Positions 1-5,312 of a stretch of DNA of 7,106 nucleotides are shown piece by piece. The notes beneath the pieces were generated by a model that saw only the letters and a list, made by a program, of their open reading frames with translations, did not search any database and was not told the origin of the DNA. This stretch comes from JBOGED01 sp050743625 (lineage in GTDB: Bacteria; Actinomycetota; Nitriliruptoria; Euzebyales; Egibacteraceae), in contig JBOGED010000068.1 of NCBI GenBank assembly GCA_050743625.1, positions 1 through 7,106 of the forward strand, in the 5' to 3' direction. Every line of letters begins with the position of its first letter. Position 1 is the first letter of the stretch. A program made the translations under genes and the position numbers.

Positions 1-1508
1 GTGTCCGGTTCTGCCCCGCGCCCAGCGGGTGGCTCCACGTCGGTGGCGCCCGGACGGCGCTGTTCAACTGGCTCCACGCCCGCCGGCACGGTGGGGACTT
101 CATCTTGCGTATCGAGGACACCGACGCGCAGCGGGCGACGCGGGAGTCGGCCGAGGGGATGCTCGCCGCCCTCGAATGGCTCGGCCTCGACTGGGACGAG
201 GGGCCGGAGCGCGGCGGCCCGCACGGGCCATACCTCCAGAGCGATCGCGGGCCGCTCTACGCCGCCGTGACCAACGCGCTGCTCGTCTCGGGCGCGGCGT
301 ATGACGCGTACGAGACGGCCGAGGAGCTCGCCGCCGAGCGTGAGGCGGCTCAGCGCGAGGGCCGGCCCCCGGGTTACGGCGGTGGCCACCGCGACCTCAC
401 CGACGAGCAGCGCGCCGCGTTCCAGGCCGAGGGTCGCAAGCCGGTGCTGCGCCTGCGTACTCCTGACCAGGGGCGCGTGTCCTTCGACGACGCGGTCCGG
501 GGAACCGTCGAGTTCGACTGGAAGGACATCCCCGACTTCGTGATCGAGCGCGCCGATGGCAGCGCCACCTACTACCTGGCGAACACCGTCGACGACGTCG
601 CGATGGGTATCACCCTCATCGCCCGCGGTGAGGACCTGCTGTCGGCGACCCCGCGCCAGCTGCTGCTCCGCGACCTGCTGGTGCGCGACGGCCTCATCGA
701 CAAGGCCTTGGCCGACGGTGGCTTCCCGGCCCGTCCCGCCGGCGGGGGACCAGTCGCGTACGCGCACCTCCCGCTGCTGGTCGGCGAGGACCGCAAGAAG
801 CTGTCGAAGCGCCACGCCGCCGTCTCGATCGACGAGTACCGGGCACAGGGCTACCTGCCCGAGGTCCTGCTGAACTTCCTCGCCCTCATGGGATGGAGCT
901 ACGACGCGACCACCGAGCGGTTCACGGTCGACGAGCTGGTCGACAAGTTCTCGTTCGACCGCGTGGGCCGCAACCCCGCCATCTTCGACACCGCGAAGCT
1001 ACGCGTCATGAACGGCGACCGGATCAAGGAGCTGGACGACGCCGAGCTCGCCGAGCGCCTCATCCCGTACCTCAACGAGGCGGGTCTCATCGGCGTGCCG
1101 GCGGTCGTCGAGGAACAGCGCCTGTTGCTCGGGTTGGCGCCACTGCTGCGCGAGCGTATCCAAACCCTCGCCGAGGCCGTCCCGCTCGTGCGGTTCGCGT
1201 TCCGCGACGCGATCGAGTGGGACGCGGGCGCCGTCGCCAAGCACCTCAAAGGCGCCGCCCGAGACGTGCTCGACGCCGCCGAGGCGTCTCTGTCGGCGCT
1301 CGACGTCTGGACCGGCGCCTCGATCCTCGCCACCCTGGACGCCATCGCCGCCGACCTCGGCATCGGCCGCGGCAAGGCATTCCAGCCCGTCAGGGTCGCG
1401 GTCACCGGCACCGCGGTCAGCCCCCCACTCCCCGAGGTCCTCGCCCTGCTCGACCGCGCCGTCGTCCTCGACCGCATCCGCCAGGCCAAGGACCTCGTCG
1501 CCACCTGA
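1..1508 (+). CDS. gltX: Glutamyl-tRNA synthetase, 5'-partial
   Basis: This class I synthetase charges tRNA-Glu with glutamate in the cytoplasm. In bacteria lacking GlnRS it also mischarges tRNA-Gln for GatCAB to amidate. The reading frame enters at base 3 and stays open to TGA 1506-1508, giving 501 visible residues. The family usually has about 470-500, so only the first few codons are missing. Numbering from the first visible codon, the HIGH-type motif is HVGG at residues 12-15, preceded by FCPAPSGW, and RIEDTD follows the first helix. The Rossmann core runs through the YYLANTVDD and GEDLLSATPRQ segments. The KMSKS loop is KLSKR at residues 266-270 (bases 798-812), followed by the helical anticodon-binding region. 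FCPAPSGW differs from the commoner FAPSPTG form but keeps the ATP-binding histidine. The next two genes are tRNA-Gln and tRNA-Glu, the expected substrates. I see no frameshift. The family assignment is certain; dual tRNA specificity is inferred. Confidence 0.96.
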   Translation, partial: VRFCPAPSGWLHVGGARTALFNWLHARRHGGDFILRIEDTDAQRATRESAEGMLAALEWLGLDWDEGPERGGPHGPYLQSDRGPLYAAVTNALLVSGAAYDAYETAEELAAEREAAQREGRPPGYGGGHRDLTDEQRAAFQAEGRKPVLRLRTPDQGRVSFDDAVRGTVEFDWKDIPDFVIERADGSATYYLANTVDDVAMGITLIARGEDLLSATPRQLLLRDLLVRDGLIDKALADGGFPARPAGGGPVAYAHLPLLVGEDRKKLSKRHAAVSIDEYRAQGYLPEVLLNFLALMGWSYDATTERFTVDELVDKFSFDRVGRNPAIFDTAKLRVMNGDRIKELDDAELAERLIPYLNEAGLIGVPAVVEEQRLLLGLAPLLRERIQTLAEAVPLVRFAFRDAIEWDAGAVAKHLKGAARDVLDAAEASLSALDVWTGASILATLDAIAADLGIGRGKAFQPVRVAVTGTAVSPPLPEVLALLDRAVVLDRIRQAKDLVAT

Positions 1509-1532
1509 TGTGCCGTCACCGTGGGCGTGCGG

Positions 1533-1538
1533 TATCCT
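1533..1538 (+). promoter_or_regulatory. Candidate -10 box for the tRNA pair
   Basis: TATCCT ends 11 bases before the mature 5' end of tRNA-Gln and lies in the short gltX-tRNA gap, a plausible place for a tRNA promoter. No convincing -35 hexamer is visible 16-18 bases upstream. The tRNAs could instead be read through from gltX. Confidence 0.35.
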
Positions 1539-1549
1539 CGTCCTCGCAT

Positions 1550-1621
1550 TCCCGGGTGGTGTAATTGGCAACACGGCAGGTTCTGGCCCTGTTGTTCGAG
1601 GTTCGAGTCCTCGCCCGGGAG
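1550..1621 (+). tRNA. tRNA-Gln (anticodon CTG)
   Basis: The sequence folds into a complete 72-nt cloverleaf. Acceptor TCCCGGG pairs perfectly with CCCGGGA (1614-1620), with G1621 as discriminator. A GTG/CAC D-stem encloses a TAATTGGCAA loop. Anticodon stem GCAGG/CCTGT carries loop TTCTGGC with anticodon CTG at 1583-1585, which reads CAG. T-stem CGAGG/CCTCG carries loop TTCGAGT. The 3' CCA is not encoded. The GTGTAATTGGC D-arm matches the form I recall for actinobacterial tRNA-Gln. It lies 41 bases after gltX and 25 bases before tRNA-Glu. Confidence 0.95.
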
Positions 1622-1622
1622 C

Positions 1623-1637
1623 TGCGGTAGCACCGCA
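1623..1637 (+). other. Small hairpin in the tRNA spacer
   Basis: TGCGGT (1623-1628) pairs with ACCGCA (1632-1637) around a 3-base loop, filling most of the 25-base spacer between the two tRNAs. It may help keep the precursor folded for RNase processing if the two are co-transcribed. That role is inferred from position only. Confidence 0.35.
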
Positions 1638-1646
1638 TAGCAACAT

Positions 1647-1720
1647 GGTCCCGTCGTCTAGCTGGCCTAGGATACAGCCCTCTCAAGGCTGGGACGCGAG
1701 TTCAAATCTCGTCGGGACTA
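1647..1720 (+). tRNA. tRNA-Glu (anticodon CTC)
   Basis: The sequence folds into a complete 74-nt cloverleaf. Acceptor GGTCCCG (1647-1653) pairs with CGGGACT (1713-1719) through one terminal G-T wobble, with A1720 as discriminator. The D-arm GTCTAGCTGGCCTAGGA is typical of tRNA-Glu. Anticodon stem CAGCC/GGCTG (1675-1679/1687-1691) holds loop CTCTCAA with anticodon CTC at 1682-1684, which reads GAG. T-stem GCGAG/CTCGT holds loop TTCAAAT. The terminal CCA is not encoded. It is probably co-transcribed with tRNA-Gln. Confidence 0.95.
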
Positions 1721-1738
1721 CCCCTTTTGCGGACTTTG

Positions 1739-1770
1739 AGAGGCCGGCGTCCTAACCGGCGCCGGCCTCT
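1739..1770. terminator. Hairpin between convergent tRNA-Glu and HNH genes
   Basis: AGAGGCCGGCG (1739-1749) is perfectly complementary to CGCCGGCCTCT (1760-1770), giving an 11-bp GC-rich stem with a 10-base loop. It sits where the rightward tRNA operon meets the leftward HNH gene, and the HNH stop codon (1752-1754) lies in the loop. No T-tract follows on either strand. If it terminates transcription it does so as the tail-less (I-shaped) type reported in actinobacteria, and it could serve both directions. Confidence 0.6.
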
Positions 1771-2582
1771 TCGGCTCCCAGGAGCAGCTCGGGGCGGTAG
1801 CGGCGGAGGATCTCGATCGCGTAGGCAACCTTGTCCTCGACGCGTTGGCCCTTAGGCTGGTACGTCGACCACAGCTCCAGGTTCTCTATGCGGTTGTCCG
1901 TGCGATTTCCGTTCTTGTGATGTACGACTTCCGTCTCTTTGAGCGGGCGCCCGAGGTGGATAGCCATGACGAGGCGGTGCTCGCGGACGTTGGTCTCCCC
2001 GTTCGTGAGGTGTCGTAGCTCCGGTGGGACGGGCACACAGACGTATCCGTGATGGAGGAACCCCATGCCGGCCGATATCCGGAGAGGAGGCCTGGCATCA
2101 GTGTCGCCATGCTTTACGAGCCGTCGGTAATGCGTCCGACATAAGCCGTTGGTGTGGGCGCCTTGGTCGCAACCTTCGACGGCGCACACCTGAGGAATAC
2201 GCCTACGGGCAAGCGGCACTGCCTCCCGAACGTCGCCTTTCCGCAGCCATCGCAGATAATGCGCGTGGCACCAGCCGCGTTCGACGGAAGGCCTCTCGCA
2301 GGCCTCCGCCGAGCAGCGGGGAGCCTCGGGTTTGGCTCCCAACGGCGTCCCCTCCCGTAAGTCGCCAAGACGGAGCAGGCGCCTATAGTGCGAGTCGCAG
2401 TAACCCCGGCACTGGGCGCGCCGATCACACCCCTCCACTGAGCATCTCCAGGCGTTAAGACGCTTACCGATCGGTAAGGCAGCGTTCACCTTGCCCGTCG
2501 CTCGCCAACGCTGGTAGTGCGCGTCGCACCAACCCCTCGTCGTGGCTTGCCGCTCACACCCGTCAACCGTGCACAACGCCAT
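1752..2582 (-). CDS. HNH endonuclease-like protein with four zinc-finger repeats
   Basis: This is a predicted DNA-binding nuclease of 276 residues with two parts. Residues 4-162 hold four tandem Cys/His units, each with the spacing C-x4-C-x9-C-x2-H followed by Y-x-R. The ligands are C4/C9/C19/H22, C47/C52/C62/H65, C90/C95/C105/H108 and C133/C138/C148/H151. Residues 200-240 hold an HNH_3-type core: EHR at 201-203, VVHHKNGNRTDNR at 219-231 and NLEL at 234-237, with H222 and N230 as likely catalytic or metal residues. The ATG start at 2580-2582 has GGGGG six bases upstream on this strand. No terminase or capsid gene accompanies it. It faces the rightward genes and sits just after tRNA-Glu, which suggests a mobile free-standing (homing or phage-derived) HNH gene. 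It looks less GC-rich than its neighbours. A sequence-specific target is likely, but I cannot name one. Confidence 0.85.
   Translation of the reverse strand: MALCTVDGCERQATTRGWCDAHYQRWRATGKVNAALPIGKRLNAWRCSVEGCDRRAQCRGYCDSHYRRLLRLGDLREGTPLGAKPEAPRCSAEACERPSVERGWCHAHYLRWLRKGDVREAVPLARRRIPQVCAVEGCDQGAHTNGLCRTHYRRLVKHGDTDARPPLRISAGMGFLHHGYVCVPVPPELRHLTNGETNVREHRLVMAIHLGRPLKETEVVHHKNGNRTDNRIENLELWSTYQPKGQRVEDKVAYAIEILRRYRPELLLGAEEAGAG
2097..2573 (-). repeat. Four 43-residue zinc-finger-like units within the HNH gene
   Basis: Units begin at residues 4, 47, 90 and 133, an exact 129-base period. Each keeps C-x4-C-x9-C-x2-H-Y plus a downstream G-D/K-V/L/T turn, while other positions have diverged. 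This is an old tandem duplication at protein level rather than a recent DNA repeat. Single or double units of this kind precede HNH domains in actinophage proteins, as I recall. Confidence 0.85.
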
Positions 2583-2663
2583 AGATACCCCCGTGGGTCG
2601 AACTTGTGTTTGACCGTATCAAGAGGGTGTGACAGCGTGTGGGACGTCGCCCCAGCCGTCCAA

Positions 2664-2681
2664 GCCGGTAGCCTGACCGGC
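2664..2681 (+). promoter_or_regulatory. Hairpin and possible -10 box abutting the selD start
   Basis: GCCGGT (2664-2669) pairs with ACCGGC (2676-2681) around a 6-base loop, ending one base before ATG 2683 where a ribosome binding site would be expected. No purine-rich Shine-Dalgarno is visible. TAGCCT (2669-2674) fits the actinobacterial -10 pattern TAnnnT at a distance that would allow a leaderless selD transcript. The two readings are alternatives, and both are inferred. Confidence 0.35.
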
Positions 2682-2682
2682 G

Positions 2683-3726
2683 ATGGATCCGAAGACGCGG
2701 AGGTTGACGGAGTTCAGCCATGGGGCGGGGTGAGCGTGCAAGCTCGCTCCCGGCGAGCTGGCGCACGTGCTGCGCCGACTGACCCCGGTGTCCCATCCTG
2801 ACCTGTTGGTCGGGACGGACACGGGGGACGACGCCGCGGTCTGGCGGCTGGACGCCAACCGGGCGCTGGTGATGACGGTCGACTTCATCACGCCGCTGGT
2901 CGACGACGCGCGGACGTGGGGGCGGATCGCGGCGGCGAACGCGGTCAGCGACGTCTACGCGATGGGAGGTAAGCCGCTGGTCGCGCTGAACCTGGTGGGC
3001 TGGAACACGGCAGAGCTCGACACGGACCTGCTTGTCGAGGTGCTGGAAGGCGCGGGGGAGGCCTCGAAGGAGGGTGGCTGGGTGACGGTCGGGGGCCACA
3101 CGGTCGACGATCCCGAGCCGAAGTTCGGGCTGGCGGTCGTCGGCGAGGTGCATCCGGACCGGATCCTCACCAACGCCGGGTTGCGCCCCGGCGAGGCGCT
3201 GGTGCTCACGAAGCCGCTCGGCATCGGGGTGATCTCGACGGCGACGAAGCGTGGCCAGGCTCCGGAGGCGACGATCGATGCTGCGATCGCCTCGATGGTG
3301 CGGCTGAACGCCGAGGCGGCGGAGGTGGCGCTGTCCGCCGGCGCTCAGGGGGCGACGGACGTCACGGGGTTCGGGTTGCTCGGCCACCTGAGGAAGATGG
3401 CCGAGGCCTCCGGCGTCGACGCCGTCATCCATCCCGAGGTCGTGCCACTCCTTCCCGGTGTCGCCGAGCTCGCGGCGGCCGGCATGGTGCCGGGCGGATC
3501 AGGCCGAAACCTCGCGTGGGCGCGCGAGAGGCTTGACGCGGGCGAGACCGGCAACCTGCTCGTGACGCTCCTCGCCGATGCGCAGACCTCTGGTGGGCTG
3601 CTATTCGGCGCCGTCCCCGGCGCCGCCGCCGCCGCCGTGGAGCGCCTGCGCGCCAGCGGCCACGACGCCGCGATCGTCGGCCACGCCGTCGCCGGAGGCG
3701 GCCGCACCCTCCTCCAGCCGGCCTAA
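2683..3726 (+). CDS. selD: Selenide, water dikinase with selenocysteine at residue 17
   Basis: SelD makes selenophosphate from selenide and ATP, the selenium donor for selenocysteine and selenouridine. The frame from ATG 2683 has one in-frame TGA at 2731-2733 and then runs open to TAA 3724-3726. Read as Sec it gives 347 residues, the length of E. coli SelD. The N-terminus reads RLTEFSHGAG-U17-ACK20, placing Sec17 and Lys20 exactly at E. coli Cys17 and Lys20. Metal-ligand aspartates are D50 (DDAAV), D90 (NAVSDVYAMGG) and D226 (TDVTGFGLLGH), one residue off E. coli D51, D91 and D227. GGHTVDDPEPKFGLAV and DAQTSGGLLF are also family-typical. A TGA at 2674-2676 blocks any upstream extension, so ATG 2683 is the only sensible start. 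A call starting at GTG 2767 would lose the active site. Sec-containing SelD is known elsewhere. No other sel gene is in the window. Confidence 0.93.
2734..2776 (+). promoter_or_regulatory. Candidate bacterial SECIS element after the selD UGA
   Basis: Two competing hairpins follow the UGA. In the first, AGCTCGC (2741-2747) pairs with GCGAGCT (2753-2759), loop TCCCG; GCGTGC (2734-2739) can extend it by pairing with GCACGT (2763-2768). In the second, GGCGCA (2760-2765) pairs with TGCGCC (2771-2776), loop CGTGC, starting 33 bases after the UGA. The second has a G among the first two loop bases and fits the roughly 16-37-base spacing usually required for SelB recognition. I cannot choose between them without modelling. 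Confidence 0.6.
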
Positions 3727-3729
3727 TCC

Positions 3730-3778
3730 TGCATGTGCAGAGTGAGACCGGTATTCCGGCATAACCCTGCACAGTGCA
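3730..3778 (+). terminator. Imperfect hairpin downstream of selD
   Basis: TGCATGTGCAG (3730-3740) pairs with the segment 3767-3778 as 7 + 4 bp with a single bulged G at 3774. A nested CCGG/CCGG stem with a TATT loop (3748-3759) sits inside. It begins three bases after the selD stop and lacks a T-tract. Termination of selD is the likeliest role, but this is a moderate structure. Confidence 0.45.
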
Positions 3779-3816
3779 TGACGGGTGGTGTTCATTCGTG
3801 ACCTTGCTGGCGCGGA

Positions 3817-3854
3817 GTAACCGTGCCGAAACATCGTGGATACGGTCGGGAAAT
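3817..3854 (+). promoter_or_regulatory. GlnR operator: two complete binding boxes upstream of amt
   Basis: GTAAC (3817), GAAAC (3828), GATAC (3839) and GAAAT (3850) occur in order with exactly six bases between each. This matches the gTnAc-n6-GaAAc-n6-gTnAc-n6-GaAAc arrangement established for the nitrogen regulator GlnR in Streptomyces, including its amtB promoter. The first pair is perfect and the second has one change per half-site. The array ends 68 bases before the chosen amt start. This predicts GlnR activation of amt under nitrogen limitation. I could not assign a clear -10/-35 pair downstream. Confidence 0.85.
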
Positions 3855-3922
3855 TGCGCTCCCCCATGGTTAGGGCTGCGCCCTTTAGGAGTGGCGCGTT
3901 GACCGATGCGACGGGAGGCCAG

Positions 3923-5173
3923 ATGGACACGGGCAACACCGCCTGGGTACTCGCATCGTCCGCCTTGGTGCTGTTCATGACTCCGGGGCTGGCGCTGTTC
4001 TATGGAGGCATGGTCCGCTCCAAGCACGTGCTCGGCATGCTGATGCAGAACTTCCTCGCGATGGGTCTGGTCAGCGTGATCTGGGCAATGGTGGGTTTCT
4101 CGCTTGCGTTTGGCACTGACATCGGCGGGGGGCTGCTCGGGGGCTTGGACCTCGTGGGTCTGCGTGGGCTGTTCGGCGGCACCGTCCCCGCCTACGAGGG
4201 GGACTTCGCGCTCTCGATCCCGGCTCTGCTGTTCATGGTGTACCAGATGATGTTCGCGATCATCACGCCGGCGCTGTTCACCGGTGCGGCGGCGGACCGC
4301 ATGAAGTTCTCCGCGTACTTCTGGTTCCTCGGCCTGTGGTCGATCCTGGTCTACTCACCGGTCGCTCACTGGGTGTTCTCACCCGGCGGCTGGCTGTTCC
4401 AGCTCGGCGCGCTCGACTTCGCGGGTGGCACCGTGGTGCACATCAACGCGGGAGTCGCGGCGCTCGCGCTGGTCATCGTCCTGGGGAAGCGCCGTGGCTG
4501 GCCGAACGAGGCGATGGCGCCGCACTCGCTGCCGCTCACGCTGCTGGGGACCGGCATCCTGTGGTTCGGCTGGTTCGGGTTCAACGCCGGGTCCGCGTTG
4601 GGTGCCAACGAGCTGGCCGCCGTCGCCTTCGTCAACACCCAGCTCGCCGCGGCGGCCGGGATGCTCGGCTGGCTGGTGGCCGAGAAGGTGAAGACCGGCC
4701 ATGCGACCACCCTCGGTGGCGCGTCGGGCGCGGTCGCTGGCCTGGTCGCCATCACGCCGTGCGCCGGCTTCGTCGGTCCAGGCCTCGCCTCGATCGCGAT
4801 CGGCTTCATCGCCGGCGCCGTCTGCTTGGCCGCGGTCCAGCTCAAGTTCAAGTTCGGGTACGACGACTCGCTCGACGTGGTCGGCGTCCACCTGGTCGGT
4901 GGCATCGTCGGGTCGCTGCTCCTCGGCATCTTCGCGACGACCGCGGTGAACAGCCTGGGTGGGGACGGCCTGTTCAGCGGCGGCGGTGTGACGCTCCTGA
5001 TCAGGCAGCTTGTGGCTGTCGTGGCCGCGCTCGCCTACTCGTTCGTCGTGTCGTTCGTGATCGCCAAGGTGCTCGACAAGGTCATCGGCTTGCGAGTGAC
5101 GGACGAGCAGGAGCTCGTCGGGCTCGACGAGAGCATGCACTCCGAGCGCGCCTACCAGGTCGAGCCGGTCTAG
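3923..5173 (+). CDS. amt: Ammonium transporter, Amt/MEP/Rh family
   Basis: This inner-membrane trimeric channel moves ammonium into the cell. The 416-residue product is almost wholly hydrophobic, with about 11 membrane segments beginning at residue 7 (TMS1 runs into MTPGLALFYGGMVR). The family signature DFAGGTVVHINAG carries pore His173, and DDSLDVVGVHLVGG carries pore His323. These are both exactly five residues beyond E. coli AmtB H168 and H318. WFGWFGFNAGS (214-224) supplies Phe220, matching the gate Phe215, and YQMMFAIITPALF supplies the first gate Phe. The cytoplasmic tail RVTDEQELVGLDESMHSERAY is the GlnK-responsive C-terminus, with HSE in place of the more usual HGE. I chose ATG 3923 because GGGAGG (3913-3918) precedes it and the GlnR operator would otherwise be inside the gene. 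No glnK or glnD follows, unlike many actinobacterial amtB loci. Confidence 0.95.
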   Translation: MDTGNTAWVLASSALVLFMTPGLALFYGGMVRSKHVLGMLMQNFLAMGLVSVIWAMVGFSLAFGTDIGGGLLGGLDLVGLRGLFGGTVPAYEGDFALSIPALLFMVYQMMFAIITPALFTGAAADRMKFSAYFWFLGLWSILVYSPVAHWVFSPGGWLFQLGALDFAGGTVVHINAGVAALALVIVLGKRRGWPNEAMAPHSLPLTLLGTGILWFGWFGFNAGSALGANELAAVAFVNTQLAAAAGMLGWLVAEKVKTGHATTLGGASGAVAGLVAITPCAGFVGPGLASIAIGFIAGAVCLAAVQLKFKFGYDDSLDVVGVHLVGGIVGSLLLGIFATTAVNSLGGDGLFSGGGVTLLIRQLVAVVAALAYSFVVSFVIAKVLDKVIGLRVTDEQELVGLDESMHSERAYQVEPV

Positions 5174-5182
5174 TCGCCCGGT

Positions 5183-5232
5183 TCCCGAACAGGGATTTCG
5201 GGGCGTATTTGCCCCTAAATCCCTGTTCGGGG
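5183..5232 (+). terminator. Long near-perfect hairpin downstream of amt
   Basis: A perfect 15-bp outer stem joins 5184-5198 (CCCGAACAGGGATTT) to 5217-5231. After one C-T mismatch, a 5-bp inner stem GGGGC/GCCCC closes a 6-base loop. T5183 and G5232 can add a wobble pair. It starts nine bases after the amt stop and has no T-tract. It is most likely the amt terminator, of the tail-less kind. Its length and near-perfect symmetry would also fit a small dispersed palindromic repeat. Confidence 0.65.
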
Positions 5233-5255
5233 AAGGCGTGATGCCTCACAGCACT

Positions 5256-5286
5256 CGGTGCGCGGGATACGCTGTCCCGCGCATCG
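5256..5286 (+). promoter_or_regulatory. Hairpin/palindrome in the mec leader
   Basis: CGGTGCGCGGGA (5256-5267) pairs with TCCCGCGCATCG (5275-5286), 12 bp with one G-T, around loop TACGCTG. Its 3' edge is 26 bases before the chosen mec start and just upstream of the GAGGAG ribosome binding site. It could be an operator for a dimeric repressor or an RNA leader structure for mec-cysO-cysM. TACGCT in the loop (5268-5273) loosely fits a -10 box, without a matching -35. Confidence 0.5.
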
Positions 5287-5312
5287 TGGAGTCGCCCGAG
5301 GAGAACAAGCCC

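Noticed and set aside
899..1633. Long minus-strand open frames opposite gltX and the tRNAs
   Set aside because: They are shadows in high-GC DNA: Arg/Ser/Ala-rich, no domain, and running through tRNA genes.
2024..2458. Plus-strand open frame inside the HNH gene
   Set aside because: The opposite strand has four repeated zinc motifs and an HNH core, which cannot arise by chance; this frame has none.
1740..2582. HNH region as part of a larger prophage or integrative element with tRNA attachment sites
   Set aside because: No integrase, other phage genes, or repeated copy of the tRNA-Glu 3' end is present in the window; only the HNH gene itself looks mobile.
2563..3432. 289-codon minus-strand open frame opposite selD
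   Set aside because: Composition is Arg/His/Pro-rich with no motif, and it overlaps both selD and the HNH start.
2767..3726. SelD starting at GTG 2767 as a 319-residue protein
   Set aside because: It would lack the catalytic SHGAG-C/U-xCK segment, which is present in frame directly upstream and interrupted only by the UGA at the catalytic codon.
3798..3812. Third GlnR half-site pair starting at GTGAC 3798
   Set aside because: The partner at +11 is GGCGC, not GAAAC-like, and it is out of register with the strong array.
3836..3922. Longer amt start giving an extra 29 residues
   Set aside because: The extension overlaps the GlnR operator, has no family similarity, and the ATG at 3923 has its own GGGAGG site.
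3727..3922. Possible tRNA-Sec (selC) between selD and amt
   Set aside because: There is no long acceptor/extra-arm cloverleaf with a TCA anticodon; the interval holds a hairpin and the GlnR operator instead.
5238..5312. mec start at GTG 5238, ATG 5241 or GTG 5286
   Set aside because: The extra residues do not resemble the family and would make a strong hairpin coding; TTG 5313 has a well-spaced GAGGAG and gives the usual length. ATG 5241 remains possible.
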